Source of the DNA: CAWVVV01 sp964629165
GTDB lineage: Bacteria > Verrucomicrobiota > Verrucomicrobiia > Opitutales > Oceanipulchritudinaceae
Direction: 5' to 3'
Assembly: GCA_964629165.1 (NCBI GenBank)
Contig: CAZVQJ010000109.1
Location: forward strand, 1 to 9,593
Length of the DNA stretch: 9,593 nt
Shown: piece after piece, positions 5,573 to 9,593 of the stretch
Position numbering within the stretch: the first letter of the stretch is position 1
Layout: each line of letters starts with the position of its first letter
Notes under the pieces: generated by a model
Seen by the model: the letters and a program-made list of their open reading frames with translations, nothing else
Database searches by the model: none
Told to the model about the DNA's origin: nothing
Program-made: the position numbers and the translations under genes

Positions 5573-6993
5573 CGTCGGCCGCGCTCGGCGTAGCGGACCG
5601 GTTTGCCCCGGAGCTCAAAGCGCAAGGGGCAGCCGCCGAGGTCGAACTCGCTGATGAACGCCTTTTCGAGGTAGCGGCGGTAGGATTCCTCGAGTTTCGT
5701 CGCCCGATTACAGAAGAGGCGGAACGAGAACGGCAGGTTGCGGGTCTGCGTCGCGTAGTAGATCTTGAAGCGCCGGTTCTTCACGAAATTGGGAGGGCGC
5801 TTGGTGAGAAGCCGTTCGAGCAGCTGATTGATCTTCGGTGTCGGAAGAACTTCTCCGGCCCGCGCGCGCACTTTTCGAGCGGTGCCGAGCAAATCACCGA
5901 GGTTCAATGCGGTCAGCGCAGAAACGAAGAGCACAGGGCTCTCCGGAAGGAAAAAGAACTCTTTGCGGACCGCTTCCTCGAACGACTTCTGGAACTGCCG
6001 GATGTTGTCGTAACCCGCGACCGGTTCCTCCCGGAAACGCTGCACGGCGATGTCCCATTTGTTCACCACGATCACGAGGCAGCGTCCCGCTTCGAGAATG
6101 TCCCCGGCGAGCGCTTTGTCCGCCCGCGTCACGCCGGTTTCCGCGTCAAGGACGAGGAATACGATCTCGGCGAGTTCGATGGCCCGCTTGGAACGCATCG
6201 AAGAAAAATACTCGACGGCATGGCTGACTTTTCCGCGTCGACGCAGACCGGCGGTATCGGTGAGCCGGAACGGCCAGGTCTCTCCGCTGGCTGCCTTGTA
6301 ATCCAGATCCAGCGCGACGGCATCCCGGGTCGTTCCCGGGACCTCACTCACGACCAGTCGTTGATCGTCGAGAAGCCGGTTGATGATGCTCGATTTTCCT
6401 ACATTGGGCCGTCCCACCACCGCGATGGGAGTCCGTTCGCCTTCAGGATCTGCGGCGGGACTGTCCGGTGCCGGCCCGAGAGCCCCTTCGATCGCCGCCC
6501 GCACAAGATCTTCACCACGACCGTGTTCCGCCGAGAGGCAGATGGCGTCTCCGAAGCCGAGATCGGCGAACTCCGTCGCACCCATTTCCTCGCGCTCGTT
6601 ATCGGCCTTGTTGGCGATCAGCAGGACCGGCTTCCCGGCAGTGCGCAACTTTTCCGCGATCGTCTCGTCGAGCGGAACGAGGCCCTCTTTGACATCGACA
6701 ATAAAGCAGATGACATCCGCTGCTTCCACCGCCAGCCAGACCTGTTCCTCCGCTGCCGCGATCAGCTTCTGGTGGTCCATGTCCACCACCAGCCCGATAC
6801 CCCCGGTGTCGAGCAGGGTGTAGCGGTCGTCGACGGTGCTGGCGTTCACGTCCCGGGTAACCCCCGCCTGGTCGTGCACAATCGCCAGGCGGCGCCGGAT
6901 GAGTCGGTTGAAGATCCGGCTCTTGCCGACGTTAGGGCGCCCGACAAGGGCGACGGTGGGAATGGCGGCTCGTGGACGCATGGTTCGAATCAT
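5569..6993 (-). CDS. der: Ribosome biogenesis GTPase Der (EngA)
   Basis: This 474-residue protein is the double-GTPase 50S assembly factor. G domain 1 has P-loop GRPNVGKS (18-25), switch I GVTRD (44-48), DTGG (62-65) and NKAD (128-131). After an acidic, proline-rich linker (about 172-187), G domain 2 has GRPNVGKSS (194-202), PGTTRD (219-224), DTAG (246-249) and NKWD (311-314). The C-terminal KH-like domain runs from about 380 and includes FKIYYATQTRNLPFSFRLFC and SYRRYLEKAFISEF. All nucleotide-binding motifs are intact. The ATG shares one base with the TGA of the aminotransferase gene (TGATG at 6991-6995), and its own stop overlaps fmt. ATG 6981 (MRPRAAIPTVALVG) is an alternative start four codons downstream. 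Confidence 0.97.
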   Translation of the reverse strand: MIRTMRPRAAIPTVALVGRPNVGKSRIFNRLIRRRLAIVHDQAGVTRDVNASTVDDRYTLLDTGGIGLVVDMDHQKLIAAAEEQVWLAVEAADVICFIVDVKEGLVPLDETIAEKLRTAGKPVLLIANKADNEREEMGATEFADLGFGDAICLSAEHGRGEDLVRAAIEGALGPAPDSPAADPEGERTPIAVVGRPNVGKSSIINRLLDDQRLVVSEVPGTTRDAVALDLDYKAASGETWPFRLTDTAGLRRRGKVSHAVEYFSSMRSKRAIELAEIVFLVLDAETGVTRADKALAGDILEAGRCLVIVVNKWDIAVQRFREEPVAGYDNIRQFQKSFEEAVRKEFFFLPESPVLFVSALTALNLGDLLGTARKVRARAGEVLPTPKINQLLERLLTKRPPNFVKNRRFKIYYATQTRNLPFSFRLFCNRATKLEESYRRYLEKAFISEFDLGGCPLRFELRGKPVRYAERGRR

Positions 6994-8180
6994 CAGGCGG
7001 AGGACGCCGTCGTGAGTCGATCAACAAAACGCTCGAGATGATTGCACGCCTTTTCGATCTTCTCGTAGCTCGTCGAGAAACTCGCGCGCAGGAACCCGGC
7101 GCCGTGGGGGCCGAAGGCGGTGCCGGGGACCATCGCGACATTCTCCTCCTCGAGCAGGCGCCGGGCGAAGGTGACTTCATCGAGTCCGGTCGCCGCGATG
7201 CTGGGGAAGGTATAAAAGGTGGCCTGCGGGAGATGGCAGGGAAGACCAATTTCGTTGAATCGACGAACGATGAAATCGCGCCTCTGCTGATAGGACTCCC
7301 GCATGCGCAGGACGGCCTCATCGCCGTTGCGGAGCGCCTCGATCCCGGCCTCCTGGGTAAAGATCGGGACGCTCATGATGGCGTATTGGTGAACCTTCAT
7401 CATCGCTTCGATGATCGGGCTCGGCGCCAGCGCATACCCGAGGCGGAACCCCGTCATCGCGAAGGCCTTCGAAACCCCGTGGAGGAACACCGTGCGATCG
7501 CGCATCCCCGGGAAGGTTCCGATGCTCCGGTGTTCGCCCTCATAGGTGAGTTCGGCATAAATTTCGTCGCTGAGGACGAGGATGTCCTTCTCGATGCAAA
7601 ACCGTGCGATCCTGGCGAGCCGTTCGATTTCCACGACGCCGCCGGTCGGATTTGTCGGAAAATTGAGAATGAGTGCCTTGACCCCCGGCTCCCACGCCGC
7701 TTCGAGGTCGCTTACGCGCAGGGCAAAAGCGTTGTCTGCCCGCGTCGGAACGGCGATCGGAATCCCTCCGGCGAGGCGAATGCTCGGCATGTAGCTGACA
7801 TAACTCGGCTCATGGTAGAGCACCTTGTCCCCGGGGTTGATAATGGCGCGGAGCGCTGTATCCAGCGTTTCACTCACGCCGATCCCGATAAGGCACTCCG
7901 TTTCCGGGCGGTAGCTGAGGTCGAAGATGCGCTCCACGTATTCACAGACAGCGCGGCGAAAGGCAAGCAGACCAAGGTTGTCGGTATAGCTCGTGCGCCC
8001 CCTTTCGAGGGAAAAGATCGCCGCCTCCCGGATGTTCCACGGCGTCACGAAATCCGGTTCCCCGATGCCGAGGGAGATCGCTTCCGGCCGTTGCTGGACG
8101 ATCGAGAAGAAATCGCGGATACCGGAGCGCGGGAGGGTGCGCACATGGTCTGCCACCCATTTACTTGCAGTGTCGGTCAT
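6993..8180 (-). CDS. Class I/II PLP-dependent aminotransferase (AlaT/PatA-like)
   Basis: This 395-residue fold-type I aminotransferase is complete. Visible hallmarks are SLGIGEPDF (36-44), TSYTDNLG (63-70), NFPTNPTGG with cofactor-contacting Asn177 (173-181), LSDEIYAEL with Asp205 for the pyridine nitrogen (203-211), and GVSKAFAMTGFRLGY with Schiff-base Lys238 and phosphate-binding Arg246 (235-249). The substrate carboxylate Arg is 365 in LRASFS. Members convert amino acids and 2-oxo acids; alanine, aspartate or aromatic specificity cannot be fixed by eye. The immediately upstream Lrp-type regulator (11 bp gap) mirrors the alaR-alaT pair of Bacillus subtilis, which favours an alanine or branched amino acid role. 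No Shine-Dalgarno sequence precedes the ATG, so it may depend on readthrough from the regulator gene. Confidence 0.93.
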   Translation of the reverse strand: MTDTASKWVADHVRTLPRSGIRDFFSIVQQRPEAISLGIGEPDFVTPWNIREAAIFSLERGRTSYTDNLGLLAFRRAVCEYVERIFDLSYRPETECLIGIGVSETLDTALRAIINPGDKVLYHEPSYVSYMPSIRLAGGIPIAVPTRADNAFALRVSDLEAAWEPGVKALILNFPTNPTGGVVEIERLARIARFCIEKDILVLSDEIYAELTYEGEHRSIGTFPGMRDRTVFLHGVSKAFAMTGFRLGYALAPSPIIEAMMKVHQYAIMSVPIFTQEAGIEALRNGDEAVLRMRESYQQRRDFIVRRFNEIGLPCHLPQATFYTFPSIAATGLDEVTFARRLLEEENVAMVPGTAFGPHGAGFLRASFSTSYEKIEKACNHLERFVDRLTTASSA

Positions 8181-8191
8181 GGGAATACGAT

Positions 8192-8692
8192 TCAGGGGCT
8201 GACCGCGGGACGTTGTTCGTTGCTTTCTCCGCCTTCGATGAGAAAGCCGCTCTCTTTGTAACTACGCAGCATGAAGCGGGTAGCGGTCGATTGCACGGAG
8301 CCGAGGGTCGCCAGCTTCTCCGCGACAAATGTCGCCACGCTGAGCAGGTTCTTGCCCGTCACCACCACCATCAGATCGTAGCCGCCACTCATGAGGTAAC
8401 AGGTTTCCACCTGCTCGAAGCGGGCGATCCGCTCCGCGATACGGTTGAAGCCGCCCTCGCGCTCGGGCGTAACCGAAACTTCGATGAGGGCCCGCACAAC
8501 ATTCTCTCCCACGACGGCAGGATGGAGCACCGGGCGCCAGCCGAGCAGTGTCCGCTGCTCCTGCAGTTCTTCCAGAACAGCCTCGATCTCTGCCGCCGAA
8601 ACACCCAGCACAACAGCCATCTGCGCAGTCGAGAGAGCTTCGCCTTCGAGGAGGAGAGAGAGCACTTTGTGAATCATAAGAACAGCGATCAT
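8192..8692 (-). CDS. Lrp/AsnC family transcriptional regulator (AlaR-like)
   Basis: This is a regulator of 166 residues from the chosen start. An N-terminal winged helix-turn-helix lies at about 7-50, including LSTAQMAVVLGVSAAEIEAVL (20-40) and a turn into LLGWRPVLHP. A RAM/ligand-binding ferredoxin-like domain lies at about 67-145: VRALIEVSVTPEREGGFNRI, then VETCYLMSGGYDLMVVVTGK (95-114) and ATRFMLRSYKE. YLMSGGYDLMV is the typical Lrp/AsnC effector-pocket segment. The frame is open to ATG 8764, adding 24 residues of basic, glycine/serine-rich sequence not usual in the family. ATG 8692 fits family length better, and ATG 8677 (MIHKVLSLLL) is also possible; no start has a Shine-Dalgarno sequence at normal distance. 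It probably controls the adjacent aminotransferase gene and itself. Confidence 0.85.
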   Translation of the reverse strand: MIAVLMIHKVLSLLLEGEALSTAQMAVVLGVSAAEIEAVLEELQEQRTLLGWRPVLHPAVVGENVVRALIEVSVTPEREGGFNRIAERIARFEQVETCYLMSGGYDLMVVVTGKNLLSVATFVAEKLATLGSVQSTATRFMLRSYKESGFLIEGGESNEQRPAVSP

Positions 8693-8764
8693 ACGGAAGG
8701 GCAGAGGGCGTGCACGCTCAAAAGATGACCGTCCGATACCTCCGTTTGACTTTTGCCGGGGCAT

Positions 8765-8791
8765 CGTAATAAAATTCCGATTACGGATTTC
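8765..8791. promoter_or_regulatory. Inverted repeats upstream of the Lrp gene, candidate operator
   Basis: Two overlapping dyads lie in the divergent intergenic region. CGTAAT (8765-8770) and ATTACG (8780-8785) are perfect 6-base arms 9 bases apart. A second dyad centred near 8781 has arms AATTCCG and CGGATTT, matching at 6 of 7 positions around ATTA. AT-rich imperfect palindromes of this size are what Lrp/AsnC dimers usually bind, so autoregulation is plausible. The dyads are directly visible; binding is inferred. Confidence 0.4.
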
Positions 8792-8811
8792 GTTTCAGCC
8801 TCGGAAAATCA

Positions 8812-8840
8812 TTGCCAACGACATAACGCAGACTCAATAT
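8812..8840 (+). promoter_or_regulatory. Possible promoter of the RHH/H1-like gene
   Basis: TTGCCA (8812-8817) is followed after 17 bases by CAATAT (8835-8840), giving a leader of about 45 bases before the ATG at 8893. The -10 box is weak. A directly repeated TTTACA (8849-8854 and 8855-8860) offers alternative -35 boxes, but no good -10 box follows. Confidence 0.25.
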
Positions 8841-8892
8841 CCAATCGGTTTACATTTACACGTTATCAGAAACCTCAGACATCCTAGCAGGT

Positions 8893-9593
8893 ATGGCCAA
8901 TAAATCAGTCCCCCCGTCGGCACCTTTCAGTTTCGAAATCGAACCGGCGGTTCATCGGGAGCTCGAGAACCTCCGACGTCGTCTGGGTGGCCCGTCACTT
9001 CGGGTTCTTATCGAAAAGGCACTCGAAAAAATTGAGAGCTCCGGCGCCGTGCGTTCGAAGGAGAAACGGCATCAGATTTCCGTCCGCCTCAGTCCCGCGG
9101 CCCGCACCCAAATGCAGAAGATTGCAAAGAAGCAGTCGGTGAGCGCGGGGGAAGTCGTTCGCGTGGCTTTGTCCGAATTGCTGGAGAATCCTCCCGGCGA
9201 CGTCGATTTAACACAAACGAAAGGCGTTATGGCAAAGAAGAGTGCGAAAAAAGCGGCCAAGAAATCGTCCGCCAAAAAGGCCGCCGCCAAAAAGGCACCG
9301 GCCAATAAACAGAGCTCGGCGAAATCCGCGTCGGTCAAGAAATCGGCCACCTCAAGAAAAGGCGTCGCGAAAAAGGGCGCCGCGAAAAAAGGTGCGGTAA
9401 GAAAGAGCGTCGCGAAAAAGAGCGTCGCGAAAAAGAGCGTCGCGAAAAAGAGTGTCGCGAAAAAGAGCCCGGTGAAAAAAGGCGCCGCGAAAAAATCTTC
9501 TGTTGTGCGGAAGGCGTCGGCCGGCAAGAAGAGCGTGGCGAAAAAGAGCGTGGCGAAAAAGAGCGCTGCCCCGAAAAAAGCGGTAAGAAAGGC
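8893..9593 (+). CDS. Tandem ribbon-helix-helix-like protein with histone H1-like Lys/Ala tail (3' end missing)
   Basis: The frame opens at ATG 8893 and stays open for 233 codons to the window edge, so the C-terminus is unseen. Residues 12-48 and 62-98 look like two copies of a ribbon-helix-helix unit: a short strand (FSFEIEP; ISVRLSP), a first helix, then a Ser-capped second helix (SLRVLIEKALEKI; SAGEVVRVALSELL). With a one-residue gap the two copies align, sharing the Pro-Ala after the strand and the Ala-Leu in the last helix. From 114 the sequence is almost only Lys, Ala, Ser, Val and Gly, with about 42 lysines in 120 residues and no Asp or Glu, like bacterial histone H1/Hc1-type proteins. 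A DNA-binding, chromosome-compacting role is likely but inferred. The first strand is acidic (E15, E17), so only the second may contact DNA. ATG 9229 (Met113) could be an internal start. Confidence 0.8.
   Translation, partial: MANKSVPPSAPFSFEIEPAVHRELENLRRRLGGPSLRVLIEKALEKIESSGAVRSKEKRHQISVRLSPAARTQMQKIAKKQSVSAGEVVRVALSELLENPPGDVDLTQTKGVMAKKSAKKAAKKSSAKKAAAKKAPANKQSSAKSASVKKSATSRKGVAKKGAAKKGAVRKSVAKKSVAKKSVAKKSVAKKSPVKKGAAKKSSVVRKASAGKKSVAKKSVAKKSAAPKKAVRK
9406..9465 (+). repeat. 15-bp tandem repeat, four units (SVAKK)
   Basis: Four consecutive copies of AGCGTCGCGAAAAAG start at 9406, 9421, 9436 and 9451. The fourth differs only by AGT for AGC, a silent change. Each unit encodes Ser-Val-Ala-Lys-Lys in frame, so gain or loss of units would change tail length without a frameshift. 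Near-identical DNA indicates recent expansion by slippage or unequal recombination. Confidence 0.95.
9532..9561 (+). repeat. 15-bp tandem repeat, second cluster of two units
   Basis: Two identical copies of AGCGTGGCGAAAAAG at 9532 and 9547 encode the same SVAKK pentapeptide as the upstream cluster, but with GTG instead of GTC for valine in both. The shared variant suggests this pair expanded separately from the four-unit cluster. The repeat region may continue beyond the window. Confidence 0.9.

Noticed and set aside
5560..7041. 493-codon plus-strand open frame, and the 429-codon one at 6972-8261
   Set aside because: Both are antisense to der and the aminotransferase gene, whose full sets of motifs leave no doubt about the coding strand.
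9371..9470. AAAAAG runs as possible programmed -1 frameshift sites
   Set aside because: In the reading frame the sequence is G AAA AAG, not the canonical A AAA AAG slippery heptamer, and the runs are simply the Lys-Lys codons of the repeats.
9072..9527. 151-codon minus-strand open frame with repeated FFATLF/FFAAPF motifs, resembling a membrane protein
   Set aside because: It is the antisense reading of the AAA/AAG-rich H1-like tail, where Lys-Ala codons reverse to Phe-rich codons. The plus-strand frame has the coherent domain structure.
1..9593. Search by eye for parS-like sites, CRISPR repeats, IS ends and a duplicated tRNA 3' end
   Set aside because: None was found. The eye is not reliable for degenerate copies, so this is a statement about what was not seen, not proof of absence.

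Overview
The window is a GC-rich bacterial chromosomal segment carrying ordinary housekeeping genes plus one unusual nucleoid-type gene at its right edge. Almost everything between about 570 and 8,700 is read on the minus strand. The two genes on the plus strand are cut by the window ends. No transposase, integrase, phage gene, CRISPR array or rRNA is visible. The gene set (H1-like lysine/alanine-rich protein, DUF488 protein, and an AlaR/AlaT-like pair followed by der, fmt, a LysM protein and parB) and the scarcity of Shine-Dalgarno sequences would suit a Verrucomicrobiota (Opitutae-like) genome. That taxonomic guess is inference from gene content only and is held weakly.

Left part (1-1941): the 3' end of an NADPH-dependent FMN reductase-type flavoprotein (plus strand) converges on a VOC/glyoxalase-fold metalloenzyme gene, with a GC-rich hairpin between them. 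A DUF488 gene follows on the minus strand. The 671 bases from 1942 to 2612 contain no gene I can support. A complete tRNA-Leu(CAG) with encoded CCA lies at 2613-2697 on the minus strand.

Central block (2803-8692, minus strand, transcribed right to left): Lrp/AsnC regulator, class I aminotransferase, der (engA), fmt, a secreted coiled-coil LysM protein and parB. The genes are tightly packed: 11 bp between lrp and the aminotransferase, TGATG at aminotransferase/der, ATGA at der/fmt, 85 bp between fmt and lysM, and 3 bp between lysM and parB. The regulator and aminotransferase resemble the AlaR-AlaT arrangement of Bacillus subtilis. The rest serve ribosome assembly (Der), initiator tRNA formylation (Fmt), the cell envelope (LysM protein) and chromosome partitioning (ParB). 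A promoter-like sequence in the fmt-lysM gap could make lysM-parB a separate unit.

Right end (8893-9593, plus strand): an open frame that runs off the window and is divergent from the Lrp gene. It encodes two consecutive ribbon-helix-helix-like units followed by a lysine/alanine/serine histone H1-like tail built from in-frame 15-bp repeats. This combination is the most unusual item here. Two further themes deserve attention. Several genes have promoter-like -35/-10 pairs whose -10 box ends only 5-6 bases before the ATG, which suggests leaderless mRNAs. ParB carries a long lysine/proline/alanine linker of similar H1-like character.
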